A DNA stretch of 64,000 bases from an uncultured Dorea sp. (GCA_910579015.1 CAJTRO010000003.1:91159-155158); one strand, 5' to 3'; positions 1 to 8,869 are shown, counted from the stretch's first letter. The notes: generated by a model from the letters alone, not told the origin. Numbers and translations: made by a program.

Positions 1-36
1 GTACACGATGATTACTTCAAGAACCGCAAGAAATAA
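1..36 (+). CDS. 3' end of an unidentified gene entering from the left
   Basis: One frame is open from the first base and ends in TAA, giving only 11 residues (VHDDYFKNRKK). A good intrinsic terminator follows 24 nt later, which is the main reason to think a real gene ends here. No function can be assigned from so short a tail. Confidence 0.35.
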   Translation, partial: VHDDYFKNRKK

Positions 37-59
37 AAATTGAATAAAGGACAGGAAAT

Positions 60-96
60 GCCATGCAATGAATACTTTTGTTGCATGGCTTTCTTT
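60..96 (+). terminator. Rho-independent terminator of the upstream gene
   Basis: A perfect 9-bp stem (GCCATGCAA at 60-68, TTGCATGGC at 81-89) is followed by TTTCTTT. It insulates the glycine reductase leader from upstream transcription. Confidence 0.75.
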
Positions 97-245
97 AAGA
101 AACTGTTCCGGCAGAGGAATGCAAGAAAATATAGTGCAAATATAGCAGATGCTATAACGGCACTATAATATTTCGGTAAAATAGCCAAAAATGATAGTGA
201 GGTATTGTCTATTATGTATAAATTGAGATATTTTCAATTTAAAGG

Positions 246-274
246 TTGCAAATGTTTTAACAATCGGTTATTAT
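246..274 (+). promoter_or_regulatory. Candidate sigma-A promoter of the glycine riboswitch transcript
   Basis: TTGCAA (246-251) and TATTAT (269-274) are separated by 17 nt in AT-rich DNA, about 100 nt upstream of the aptamer. The rest of 100-370 shows no gene, only AT-rich leader sequence. Confidence 0.5.
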
Positions 275-375
275 AGGTATAGGCAATGAGAGTTATACAA
301 TTTGTCTATGAAAGAATATAAAAATAAGTAAAACTAAGATAGAATGAATAATGAAAAAGAATATGAGAGTGGGTT

Positions 376-480
376 GATATTCCCTAAGAGAGAGCCATTG
401 AGATGGCCGCCGAAGAGGCAAACCTGGCAGGTGTGACAGCATCGCAGGCGAAACTTTCAGGCAAAAGGACTGGGGAATGT
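376..480 (+). promoter_or_regulatory. Glycine riboswitch aptamer
   Basis: The conserved glycine-aptamer core is visible: CCGAAG at 410-415 followed by GGCAAA, and AGGCAAAAGGAC at 459-470. A hairpin GCCAT-TGAG-ATGGC sits at 394-407. The closing P1 helix can form between ATTCCC (379-384) and GGGAAT (473-478). The aptamer lies directly upstream of a terminator and the glycine reductase operon, so it most likely senses glycine and controls read-through. Glycine riboswitches often occur in tandem; only one complete aptamer is seen here. Confidence 0.85.
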
Positions 481-505
481 ACCACATTCTGAATCTTGTG
501 CTGTA

Positions 506-552
506 TGATAAATTTCTTGAATGAATTGATATGTTATCAGGGCAAAAGACAG
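506..552 (+). promoter_or_regulatory. Possible ghost (remnant) second glycine aptamer
   Basis: A 6-bp stem TGATAA (506-511)/TTATCA (534-539) is followed by AGGGCAAAAGACAG, which resembles the 3' signature AGGCAAAAGGAC of the aptamer just upstream, but there is no CCGAAG core. Singlet glycine riboswitches are known to carry such reduced partner structures. Its role in docking with the full aptamer is inferred. Confidence 0.5.
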
Positions 553-597
553 AAAGGACGATTGCACACATGATTGTGTTTAAATCGTCCTTTTTTT
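553..597 (+). terminator. Riboswitch expression platform: intrinsic terminator
   Basis: An 11-bp stem (AAAGGACGATT at 553-563, AATCGTCCTTT at 583-593) has an inner ACACA/TGTGT extension and runs into seven T residues. It lies between the glycine aptamer and grdX. Glycine-dependent anti-termination (an ON switch) would suit a glycine-degrading operon; the direction of control is inferred. Confidence 0.8.
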
Positions 598-659
598 ACG
601 ACAGACATACATAGATGACCACAAGGGAGAAGATAAGGCAGATGGGAAGCAGAGATTAC

Positions 660-1028
660 ATGGTAATTACCAATAATCCCCTGGTTTTGGACAGGCTTAA
701 GGAGACACGCCATGTTGTTTACCGGGATATTTCCTATGAAGAGATTCTTAGGGAAGTAAGGGACAGGATTCACGAGGGGCATACATTGTTATCGCATCCG
801 TTATCCGGAAGCGTGAAGCCCAATGAGACACCATATAAATCCATTATGATATCAGAGGGAAAGGGGGAGGTTGACGAGGCGTCTTTGAAGTTGATTGAGA
901 ACGCCATACAAGCGTGCCGGAAGTTTATCTTCAAGTCTGACTTGTATGAAGCTCCGGTATATGACGATTTTCAGATAATCGACTTGACGCTTTTGGAGAG
1001 CGGAATGGCATCTGCGGATGCCGGGTAA
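660..1028 (+). CDS. grdX: GrdX family protein
   Basis: This small protein (122 residues from the ATG at 660) matches GrdX, a protein of unknown biochemical function encoded at the head of glycine, sarcosine and betaine reductase operons. Recognisable parts are the N-terminal VITNNPLV and the central HPLSGSVKPNETPYKSI segment. An ATG at 615 would add 15 residues but has no ribosome binding site. The ATG at 660 gives the family's usual N-terminus and has a weak GGGAAG 11 nt upstream. It is the first gene after the riboswitch terminator and is followed by grdE. Confidence 0.85.
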   Translation: MVITNNPLVLDRLKETRHVVYRDISYEEILREVRDRIHEGHTLLSHPLSGSVKPNETPYKSIMISEGKGEVDEASLKLIENAIQACRKFIFKSDLYEAPVYDDFQIIDLTLLESGMASADAG

Positions 1029-1099
1029 TTTTTACTACAGGTTGTAGAAGCGTTTAAGCTTTGAACAATAATATCAATATTCTAAGGAGGGAACCAAAA

Positions 1100-2380
1100 G
1101 TGAGATTAGAAATGGGACACATTTACATTAAGGATATTCAGTTTGCGGCTGAGTCTAAGATTGAAGACGGTATCCTTTATGTATCCGAAGAGGCCGTAAG
1201 AGCGGTTGCTCTCGAGGACGAGAAGATTAAGAGCGTATCTTTTGATATCGCAAAGCCAGGTGAGTCTGTAAGAATCACACCGGTTAAGGACGTCATCGAG
1301 CCAAGAGTTAAGGTGGAAGGAAGAGGAGGAATCTTCCCGGGCGTGATCGCTAAGGTTGATACCGTAGGCGAAGGCAAGACATATGCGCTGAAAGGAATGG
1401 CTGTTGTTACGGCTGGTAAGATCGTAGGTTTCCAGGAAGGTATCATCGATATGACTGGTCCGGGAGCAGATTACACACCATTTTCCAAGACACTGAACCT
1501 GGTTATGGTATGTGAGCCGGTAGATGACATCAAGCCTCATGATTATGAGAAGGCTGTACGTTTTGCAGGCTTCAGGGTTGCTGTATATCTTGGGGAACTG
1601 GCGCGCGAGCTTACTCCGGATGAGACAAAGGTATACGAGACATGCACGATCAAAGAGGGTATGGAGAAGTATCCAGACCTTCCGAGAGTTGCGTATGTAC
1701 AGATGCTTCAGAGCCAGGGACTGCTGCATGATACATATGTATACGGCGTGGATGCGAAGAAGATCGTTCCAACGATCATGAGCCCGACAGAGATCATGGA
1801 CGGCGCTATCGTATCCGGTAACTGTGTATCCGCATGTGATAAGAACCCAACTTATGTTCATCTGAACAACCCGGTTGTTCACGATATGTTTGAGCAGCAC
1901 GGAAAGACCTTTAACTTCGTCTGCCACATTATTACCAATGAGAACGTATATCTGGCTGACAAGCAGCGTTCTTCTGACTGGACAGCGAAGTTATGTAAGA
2001 TGTTAGACCTTGACGGTGTTATCGTATCTCAGGAAGGATTTGGTAACCCGGATACAGACCTTATTATGAACTGCAAGAAGATCGAGGCAGAGGGCGTTAA
2101 GACTGTTATCATTACAGACGAGTACGCAGGACGCGACGGAAAGTCTCAGTCACTGGCTGATTCTGATCCGGCGGCAGATGCAGTTGTAACAGGCGGTAAT
2201 GCAAACCAGGTAATTATCCTGCCAAAGCTTGACAAGGTTATTGGAACTCTGGATTATGTAACAAAGATTGCAGGTGCAAGTGAGGAGACACTTCGTGAGG
2301 ATGGATCTCTTGAGGTTGAGCTTCAGGTACTTACAGGTGCAACCAATGAGACTGGTTTCAACAAGCTGAGTGCAAGATAA
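1100..2380 (+). CDS. grdE: Glycine reductase component B, alpha/beta proprotein GrdE
   Basis: GrdE is the precursor of the two small subunits of component B, which binds glycine as a Schiff base on a pyruvoyl group. The start is the GTG at 1100, preceded by AAGGAGG with 9-nt spacing. An upstream TTG at 1061 lacks a ribosome binding site. With this start the proprotein has 426 residues, and the cysteine of the SGNCVSACDKN motif is residue 242, which matches the cleavage site described for clostridial GrdE, where Cys becomes the pyruvoyl group. It is followed 17 nt later by grdB, with which it forms the substrate-binding component. Confidence 0.96.
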   Translation: MRLEMGHIYIKDIQFAAESKIEDGILYVSEEAVRAVALEDEKIKSVSFDIAKPGESVRITPVKDVIEPRVKVEGRGGIFPGVIAKVDTVGEGKTYALKGMAVVTAGKIVGFQEGIIDMTGPGADYTPFSKTLNLVMVCEPVDDIKPHDYEKAVRFAGFRVAVYLGELARELTPDETKVYETCTIKEGMEKYPDLPRVAYVQMLQSQGLLHDTYVYGVDAKKIVPTIMSPTEIMDGAIVSGNCVSACDKNPTYVHLNNPVVHDMFEQHGKTFNFVCHIITNENVYLADKQRSSDWTAKLCKMLDLDGVIVSQEGFGNPDTDLIMNCKKIEAEGVKTVIITDEYAGRDGKSQSLADSDPAADAVVTGGNANQVIILPKLDKVIGTLDYVTKIAGASEETLREDGSLEVELQVLTGATNETGFNKLSAR

Positions 2381-2397
2381 GAAGGGAGGATAAGAAC

Positions 2398-3708
2398 ATG
2401 GCTAAATTAAAAGTAGTTCATTACATCAATCAGTTCTTTGCACAGATTGGTGGAGAAGAGAAAGCAGATTATCCGGCAGAGCTTCGTGTTGGAGAGATTG
2501 TCGGACCAGGTCAGGCGCTGACACAGCAGTTCGGCGAGGACGCTGAGATTGTTGCTACAATCATTTGTGGTGACTCCTATTTTAACGAGAATCTTGAGAA
2601 GGCAAAGGCAGACATCCTTGCAATGGTGAAGGAGCAGGCTCCGGACGTATTCGTGGCAGGTCCTGCATTCAACGCCGGACGTTACGGTGTTGCCTGCGGT
2701 ACGATCGCGGCGGCGGTTCAGGAAGAGCTTGGGATTCCGGCTGTTACAGGTATGTATGTAGAGAACCCTGGCGCTGATATGTTCAAGACTCATGTTTATA
2801 TCGTATCTACAAAGAACAATGCGGCTGGTATGAGAGACGCTGTTAAGAAGCTGGCTCCTCTTGCTGTAAAGCTTGGAAGAGGCGAGGCGATCGGCGCTTC
2901 CTCACAGGAAGGATATATGCCGAACGGCGTTCGTGTGAACTTCTTCGAGAAGGAGAGAGGATCACAGCGTGCAGTTAAGATGCTGATCAAGAAGCTTGCT
3001 GACAAGCCGTTTGAGACAGAGTTCCCGATGCCTGATTTCGACAGAGTTGATCCGAATCCGGCAGTTAAGGATATCGCTCATGCTAAGATCGCGCTTGTTA
3101 CCTCCGGCGGTATCGTTCCGAAGGGCAATCCGGACCACATTGAGAGCTCCAGTGCTTCACACTACGGTGAGTATGATATCGCAGGCGTTATGGACCTGAC
3201 AGAGGCGACATACGAGACAGCACACGGCGGATACGATCCGGTTTATGCAAATGAAGATTCTGACCGTGTATTACCGGTTGACGTACTTCGTGATATGGAG
3301 AAGGAAGGAAAGATTGGGGAGCTCCATCACCTGTTCTACACAACGACAGGTAATGGTACGGCTGTTGCTTCATCCAAGGCTTTCGCTGCTGAGTTCTCTC
3401 AGAAGCTTAAGAACGACGGTGTAGACGCAGTAATCCTCACCTCCACATGAGGTACCTGTACTCGTTGCGGTGCAACGATGGTAAAAGAAGTAGAGAGAGC
3501 AGGAATCCCTGTTGTACATATCTGTACAGTAACTCCTATTTCTATGACAGTTGGTGCTAACAGAATCGTACCGGCTATCGCAATTCCACATCCTCTTGGA
3601 AATCCTGCATTAGATGCAGATGAGGAGAAGAGCCTCCGTCGTAAGATCGTTGAGAAGGCACTGGTTGCCCTTGAGACAGAAGTTGATGGACAGACAATTT
3701 TTGACTAA
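2398..3708 (+). CDS. grdB: Glycine reductase component B gamma subunit GrdB (selenoprotein)
   Basis: The gene must be read through the TGA at 3448-3450, giving a 436-residue protein with selenocysteine at position 351 in the motif TSTUGTCTRCG. The U-x-x-C arrangement is that of GrdB, which attacks the bound glycine to release ammonia and passes a carboxymethyl group to GrdA. The frame stays open for 258 nt past the TGA to a TAA, with the typical C-terminus (ANRIVPAIAIPHPLGNP). The start ATG has GGGAGGA upstream. A conventional reading would split it into a truncated 350-residue protein and an orphan fragment. Confidence 0.96.
3448..3480 (+). promoter_or_regulatory. Selenocysteine insertion element (bSECIS) in grdB
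   Basis: Eleven nt after the UGA a perfect 7-bp stem (3462-3468 with 3472-3478) closes a GGT loop. The distance and the GU-containing apical loop fit bacterial SECIS elements recognised by SelB. The structure is predicted by eye only. Confidence 0.65.
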
Positions 3709-3889
3709 GAGCATCTGTCAGATGTTTCTTGAAAAGGTTATGGCGATCTGATTCATTAAAATATATGCAGTCCCGGGCAGGAAACGAGTCCCGGATTGAA
3801 GGGATCAGCCGGTGCCTTCCCGGGCTGTTGTATGTTACAGAAATCAGAAGTGTAATAAATTTAATTTATAAAGAAGGAGAAGTTTCGTT

Positions 3890-4834
3890 ATGAGCAAAAT
3901 TTATGACGTAATTGTTCTGGGGGCAGGCCCAGCAGGATTGGCAGCAGGCTTGTATGCAGGCAGAAGCCGTCTCTCTGTTCTGATCATCGAGAAGGGACAG
4001 GACGGCGGACAGATTGCTATCACAGATGAGATCGAGAACTATCCGGGACAGACCGTAGAGGGTGAGTCAGGACCGTCTCTGATCGCAAGAATGACAGAGC
4101 AGGCAGCAAAATTCGGCGCTGAGCGTGTATCTGACACGATTACGGAAGTATCCCTTGATGGAGAAGTAAAGGTGTTGAAGAGCGCGAAGGCTGAGTATCA
4201 GGGAAAGAATGTGATCATCGCTACAGGCGCTCACGCAAGACCGATCGGCTGTAAGGGTGAGGCAGAGTATATGGGCAAGGGTGTGTCCTACTGTGCAACC
4301 TGTGATGCAAACTTCTTCGAAGACTTTGAAGTATATGTAGTAGGCGGCGGAGATTCTGCTGTTGAGGAAGCTATGTATCTGACTAAGTTTGCCAGAAAGG
4401 TAACTATTATCCACAGAAGGAATGAGCTTCGTGCTGCGAAGTCCATCCAGGAGAAGGCGTTCAAGAATCCGAAGCTTGAGTTCATGTGGGATTCAGTAGT
4501 AGAGGAGCTTGGCGGCGACGAGATCCTGTCAGAGATGACGGTTAAGAACGTGAAGACGGGCGAGATTACGAAGGTTACGGCAGACGAGGACGACGGAATG
4601 TTCGGTCTGTTCGGATTCATCGGAACCGTTCCGAATTCCAAGATTTTTGAGGGAATCATCGACATGGATGAGCGTGGATATATTAAGACGGATGAAGATA
4701 TGCATACGAATATCCCGGGCGTATATGCGGCAGGCGATGTCCGTATCAAGAGCCTGAGACAGGTAGTAACTGCGGCGGCTGACGGCGCGATTGCGGCTGT
4801 ACAGGTTGAAAGAAGCATGTCTGATTATTTCTAA
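3890..4834 (+). CDS. trxB: Thioredoxin reductase
   Basis: This 314-residue FAD/NAD(P)H enzyme reduces the thioredoxin encoded just downstream, which supplies electrons to GrdA. Seen are the N-terminal FAD motif GAGPAGLAAGLYAG, the redox-active CATC (Cys135, Cys138), the second dinucleotide-binding motif VVGGGDSAVEEA, and the C-terminal FAD motif AAGDVR. The length is normal for low-molecular-weight TrxB. It starts after AAGGAGAAG. The 181-nt gap after grdB holds GC-rich inverted repeats (CCGGG at 3773-3777 with CCCGG at 3790-3794) but no clear terminator. Confidence 0.95.
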   Translation: MSKIYDVIVLGAGPAGLAAGLYAGRSRLSVLIIEKGQDGGQIAITDEIENYPGQTVEGESGPSLIARMTEQAAKFGAERVSDTITEVSLDGEVKVLKSAKAEYQGKNVIIATGAHARPIGCKGEAEYMGKGVSYCATCDANFFEDFEVYVVGGGDSAVEEAMYLTKFARKVTIIHRRNELRAAKSIQEKAFKNPKLEFMWDSVVEELGGDEILSEMTVKNVKTGEITKVTADEDDGMFGLFGFIGTVPNSKIFEGIIDMDERGYIKTDEDMHTNIPGVYAAGDVRIKSLRQVVTAAADGAIAAVQVERSMSDYF

Positions 4835-4858
4835 GGATATTTTCCGCAAAAGCCTTGC

Positions 4859-4876
4859 AAATAAGCGCGCTTATTT
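4859..4876. repeat. Perfect 18-bp palindrome between trxB and trxA
   Basis: AAATAAGCGCGCTTATTT is fully self-complementary and lies 25 nt after the trxB stop. It has no T-tract. It could be a protein-binding dyad or an RNA-processing or stability hairpin that adjusts trxA and grdA levels relative to trxB. Confidence 0.45.
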
Positions 4877-4972
4877 ATATAATAATGTCAGGCGGAAAGC
4901 GCGTTTATATGAGTTTTGCCGTCTGATACGGCAGGACTTACATATCATAATATCAAAAGGAGGATGATAGAA

Positions 4973-5290
4973 ATGATAGATGTAGATAAGAACACATTCC
5001 AGACTGAGGTTCTGGAAGCAGAGGGCTATGTATTCGTAGACTTCTATGGCGACGGATGTGTACCATGCCAGGCTCTTATGCCAAAGGTACATGAGTTCGC
5101 TGACAAGTATGGAGATAAGTTAAAGTTCACATCTCTTAATACAACAAAGGCACGTCGTCTTGCAATCGGACAGAAGATTCTTGGACTTCCTGTAATGGCT
5201 ATTTACAAGGATGGACAGAAGGTTGAAGAGGTTGTTAAGGAAGACGCAACACCAGAGAGTATTGAAGCGATGATTCAGAAGTATATCTAA
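4973..5290 (+). CDS. trxA: Glycine-reductase-associated thioredoxin
   Basis: This 105-residue thioredoxin fold has the active site G-C-V-P-C (Cys29, Cys32) in place of the usual W-C-G-P-C. The variant is characteristic of thioredoxins of amino-acid-fermenting clostridia that donate electrons to glycine reductase. The ATG at 4973 is chosen because AAGGAGG ends 9 nt upstream; in-frame starts at 4916 and 4964 are too far from or too close to it. The cis-proline segment is LGLPVMAIY. It is made with TrxB upstream and regenerates the selenenylsulfide of GrdA. Confidence 0.93.
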   Translation: MIDVDKNTFQTEVLEAEGYVFVDFYGDGCVPCQALMPKVHEFADKYGDKLKFTSLNTTKARRLAIGQKILGLPVMAIYKDGQKVEEVVKEDATPESIEAMIQKYI

Positions 5291-5374
5291 TCGCAGCCCG
5301 TCAGGGTGTGCAGGATATAGTTCTTGATCATAGACAAATGTTTTTTACCACACAAGAAAGGAGAAAGCATAATT

Positions 5375-5848
5375 ATGGCTATTTTAGAAGGGAAAAAAGC
5401 AATAATTATCGGAGACCGTGATGGAATTCCGGGACCGGCGATCGCTGAGTGCGTACAGACGGCCGGTGCAGAAGTAGTATTTTCATCAACGGAATGTTTC
5501 GTCTGAACGAGCGCAGGCGCAATGGACTTAGAGAATCAGAAGAGGGTTAAAGATTTTGCTGACGAGTATGGTGCAGAGAACTTAGTAGTAGTTCTTGGTG
5601 CAGCAGAAGGTGAAGCTGCAGGTCTTGCAGCTGAGACTGTAACAGCAGGAGATCCTACATTCGCAGGTCCATTGACAGGGGTCCAGCTTGGACTCACGGT
5701 ATATCACGTATGTGAACCAGAGATGAAGGAAGAATTCGACGACGCTGTTTATGACGAGCAGGTTAGTATGATGGAGATGGTACTTGACGTTGACGATATC
5801 GTCAGCGAGATGAGTTCTATCAGAGACGAATTCTGTAAGTATTTGTAA
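5375..5848 (+). CDS. grdA: Glycine reductase component A, selenoprotein GrdA
   Basis: GrdA carries the carboxymethyl-selenoether intermediate between components B and C. The reading frame contains TGA at 5504-5506, placing selenocysteine at residue 44 in CFVUTSAGAMDLE, the invariant GrdA site. Read through, the protein has 157 residues, the normal family length. The ATG follows AGAAAGGAG at 11-nt spacing. A short GC-rich hairpin (GCG at 5511, CGC at 5518) directly after the TGA may be part of a non-canonical SECIS but is weak. Without recoding the gene would look like two unrelated fragments. Confidence 0.96.
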
Positions 5849-5895
5849 TATAAGGAGGATTCCGTTGGGATCGCCTGTATTATAAGATTGACTTG

Positions 5896-5941
5896 AAAAA
5901 GGGGCAGGCCCTATGGTACCCACCGTGGGTTTGCCCTTTTT
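5896..5941 (+). terminator. Internal attenuator/terminator between grdA and grdC
   Basis: AAAAAGGGGCA (5896-5906) pairs with TGCCCTTTTT (5932-5941) with one bulged G, and the stem ends in five T residues. A second short hairpin CGGGC-GAA-GCCCG follows at 5951-5963. Partial termination here would give more of the small carrier GrdA than of GrdC and GrdD; that effect is inferred. Confidence 0.6.
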
Positions 5942-6027
5942 CGACTTTGACGGGCGAAGCCCGCCGTCCCTTAGAGGACTTATAAGTACCCTTCGATGTG
6001 AAGAAATGAAAGGTGGTAAATAAAGCA

Positions 6028-7566
6028 ATGAACAGTGTAATTAAAGGTGCCAGCTATGTGCTTGCACATACACCACAGATGGTGGTATATAATGGAACTA
6101 CCCAGACAACAGAGAGGATCGTGAATCCGGAGTCTGAGTATTTAAAAGAGTTAGAGAGTCATTTGCGTTCCTATGAGGAATGTGTGAACTACTGGCCGAA
6201 CCAGGTATATATCGGTAATGCGACGCCGGAAGATCTTGCAGGCGTGGAGTTCCCATACTATGACAAGGTAAAAGAAGGCGCTGAAAGATACGGCAAATAT
6301 GGCGAGATCATGCCGGAAGAAGAGTTCATCCTTCTGGTACAGGCATGTGATCAGTTCGAAGTTGTTAAGATCGACAAGGAGTTTGTAAGCGCACACAAGG
6401 ATGCGTTTGCGGCAGATCCGATCATCACAGAAGATATTGTGGCAAGAGTTGAGGAAGGCGTGGAGCTCTCCGAGATCGAGGCGGCAGTAAAGGACGAACA
6501 TGCAGAAGGAATCTATGTTGCAGGCAAGCTTGTGGCATGTGTGAAGAGAGCGCACGATATCGACGTGAACCTGTCCGCACACGTTATGCATGAGAACCTG
6601 ATGAGCAAGGCGTCAAGCGTGCTGGCTCTGTTATACGGCGTGAAGAATGCCGGGATCAGCAAGGATGATATCGAGTATGTGATCGACTGTGCTGAGGAAG
6701 CCTGCGGTGATATGAACCAGAGAGGCGGCGGCAACTTCGCAAAGGCGGCGGCAGAGATCGCAGGTCTTAATAATGCGACAGGTTCCGACAGCCGTGGATT
6801 CTGTGCGGGACCATCCCATGCACTCATTGAGGCAGCTGCTCTGGTTAAATCCGGCGCATACAAGTGCGTGGCTGTTACAGCCGGCGGATGTACAGCAAAG
6901 CTTGGTATGAACGGCAAAGATCATGTGAAGAAAGGTCTTCCGATCTTAGAGGACTGTCTGGCAGGTTTCTGTGTGATTCTTTCCGAGAACGATGGAGTGA
7001 ATCCGGAGATCAATCTTGATATTCTGGGACGTCACACCGTCGGAACAGGAAGCGCACCGCAGAACGTTATCGGAAGTCTTGTGGCAGATCCGCTTGAGAG
7101 AGCAGGACTTAAGATCACGGATATCGACAAATTCTCTCCTGAGATGCAGAATCCGGATATCACCAAGCCGGCGGGCGCAGGCGACGTGCCGATGGCAAAC
7201 TACAAGATGATCGCGGCTCTTGCTGTAAAGCGCGGCGAGCTTGACAGAAAGGAACTGGCTTCCTTCAGCACCAACCACGGCCTTACAGGATGGGCTCCGA
7301 CACAGGGACATATCCCGTCAGGCGTACCGTACATCGGATTCGCAAGAGAGGATATCCTTGCAGGAAAGATGAAGACAGCTATGATCATCGGAAAAGGAAG
7401 TCTGTTCCTTGGACGTATGACCAACCTGTTCGACGGTGTTTCCTTCGTGATCCAGGCAAATACAAAGGCAGAGGCAGAAGCTGCTGCGGGCGTATCTGAG
7501 GAAGAGGTAAAGGGATTGATCGCAAAGGCGATGAAGGATTTCGCAGCTTCCCTGATCGCAGAGTAA
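6028..7566 (+). CDS. grdC: Glycine reductase component C, beta subunit GrdC
   Basis: GrdC and GrdD form component C, which converts the carboxymethyl group on GrdA to an acetyl thioester and, with phosphate, to acetyl phosphate. The 512-residue protein begins MNSVIKGASYVLAHTP, the usual GrdC start, and resembles thiolase-type enzymes in the middle section (CAGPSHALIEAAALVKSG, then NHGLTGWAPTQGH). The ATG at 6028 has AAAGGTGG 11 nt upstream; the GTG at 6013 is not supported. It is separated from grdA by an attenuator-like hairpin and followed at 14 nt by grdD. Confidence 0.95.
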   Translation: MNSVIKGASYVLAHTPQMVVYNGTTQTTERIVNPESEYLKELESHLRSYEECVNYWPNQVYIGNATPEDLAGVEFPYYDKVKEGAERYGKYGEIMPEEEFILLVQACDQFEVVKIDKEFVSAHKDAFAADPIITEDIVARVEEGVELSEIEAAVKDEHAEGIYVAGKLVACVKRAHDIDVNLSAHVMHENLMSKASSVLALLYGVKNAGISKDDIEYVIDCAEEACGDMNQRGGGNFAKAAAEIAGLNNATGSDSRGFCAGPSHALIEAAALVKSGAYKCVAVTAGGCTAKLGMNGKDHVKKGLPILEDCLAGFCVILSENDGVNPEINLDILGRHTVGTGSAPQNVIGSLVADPLERAGLKITDIDKFSPEMQNPDITKPAGAGDVPMANYKMIAALAVKRGELDRKELASFSTNHGLTGWAPTQGHIPSGVPYIGFAREDILAGKMKTAMIIGKGSLFLGRMTNLFDGVSFVIQANTKAEAEAAAGVSEEEVKGLIAKAMKDFAASLIAE

Positions 7567-7580
7567 GGGGGACGGTAACG

Positions 7581-8735
7581 ATGGCTAATAATATAGAGAG
7601 AATGATTGCCGATACCTTTATGGAGATGGCTCAGGGGCTTGAGACCGGAAGCTTCGGGAAGAGGCCGAAGGTGGCTCTTACTGGTATGGGCAGCGAGCAT
7701 GGAGAAGAGAACTCCATGAAAGCGGCCGTAGAGGCGGCAAAAGACGGAATCGATGTATACTATATCGGAACATTAGAGGCGGAAGGCGTGACTACTATTA
7801 AGGTGGCCAACGACGAGGAAGGCCACGACCGTATGGAAGAGATGCTGAAAAAGGGAGAAGTGGATGCTGCGGTTACCATGCATTTCCCATTCCCGATCGG
7901 CGTATCTACCGTAGGACGCTGTGTGACACCGGCGACTGCAAAAGAGATGTTCATTGCGAACACGACCGGAACCTCCAGTACAGACCGTATTGAGGGTATG
8001 ATCAAGAATGCAATCTACGGGATCATCGCGGCTAAGGCATGCGGCACAGAGAATCCGACCGTAGGTATCCTGAATGTTGACGGCGCACGTCAGACAGAGA
8101 AGGCGTTAAAGCAGCTTAAGGATAATGGATATGATATCGCATTTGCTGAGTCCGGAAGGGCTGACGGCGGATGTGTGATGAGAGGAAACGATGTATTACA
8201 GGCGTCTCCGGATATCATGGTAACAGATTCCCTTACAGGAAATATTCTGGTTAAGATGTTATCATCCTTTAATACAGGCGGAAGCTTTGAGGCGACTGGA
8301 TTCGGATATGGTCCCGGAATTGGAGAAGGCTATGAGCAGTTAGTCATGATCGTATCCAGAGCCAGCGGCGCTCCGGTAATTGCCAATGCGATCCGTTATG
8401 CAGGACAGCTTGTAAGAGGCAAGGTATTCGAGGTGGCGAAGGCAGAATTTGCTGCGGCAAAGAAGGCCGGATTTAAGGAGATCTTAGATGCTCTTAAGGC
8501 TTCCCAGAAACCGGCTGCTGCTGAGGAAGAAGTAAAAGAACCGCCGAAGGAGATCGTAACCGCTCAGATCGCAGGTATCGAGGTTATGGACTTAGAGGAT
8601 GCGGTAAAGGCATTGTGGAAGATCAATATCTACGCAGAGAGCGGGATGGGATGTACCGGACCGATCGTGCGTGTATCCGATGCAAATCTTGCAAAGGCAG
8701 AGGAAGAGCTTAAGAAGGCAGGATATGTCAGCTAG
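7581..8735 (+). CDS. grdD: Glycine reductase component C, alpha subunit GrdD
   Basis: This 384-residue subunit carries the acetyl group transferred from GrdA before phosphorolysis to acetyl phosphate. The acetylated cysteine corresponds to Cys358 in ESGMGCTGPIVRV near the C-terminus. The body resembles PlsX/phosphotransacetylase-like proteins (GGSFEATGFGYGPGIGEGYEQ is followed by an ANAIRYAGQLVRG segment). It is the last gene of the operon and is followed by an intrinsic terminator. Acetate kinase, needed to gain ATP from acetyl phosphate, is not in this window. Confidence 0.95.
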   Translation: MANNIERMIADTFMEMAQGLETGSFGKRPKVALTGMGSEHGEENSMKAAVEAAKDGIDVYYIGTLEAEGVTTIKVANDEEGHDRMEEMLKKGEVDAAVTMHFPFPIGVSTVGRCVTPATAKEMFIANTTGTSSTDRIEGMIKNAIYGIIAAKACGTENPTVGILNVDGARQTEKALKQLKDNGYDIAFAESGRADGGCVMRGNDVLQASPDIMVTDSLTGNILVKMLSSFNTGGSFEATGFGYGPGIGEGYEQLVMIVSRASGAPVIANAIRYAGQLVRGKVFEVAKAEFAAAKKAGFKEILDALKASQKPAAAEEEVKEPPKEIVTAQIAGIEVMDLEDAVKALWKINIYAESGMGCTGPIVRVSDANLAKAEEELKKAGYVS

Positions 8736-8812
8736 TGATTCGTCAGCAATCCGCGGACGTCGTACTGGTATGGCGTCTGCGGTGTGACAGAATAATATTT
8801 ATAGCATATTGT

Positions 8813-8869
8813 ATACTCCCGGAGATCCATGTGTATCATGTTAACAAGGTGCTCTGGGAGTATTCTTTT
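8813..8869 (+). terminator. Terminator of the glycine reductase operon
   Basis: A 12-bp stem with one G-U pair (8813-8824 with 8852-8863) is followed by TTCTTTTA. A weaker hairpin (CCGCGGACG/CGTCTGCGG) precedes it directly after grdD. Confidence 0.7.

Noticed and set aside
1106..1927. 273-residue minus-strand open frame opposite grdE
   Set aside because: It is antisense to a certain gene, with no ribosome binding site and no recognisable motif.
3448..3450. Premature stop splitting grdB into two genes
   Set aside because: The family motif around the TGA (TSTUGTC), continued homology and a hairpin right after it show selenocysteine recoding. The same applies to grdA at 5504-5506.
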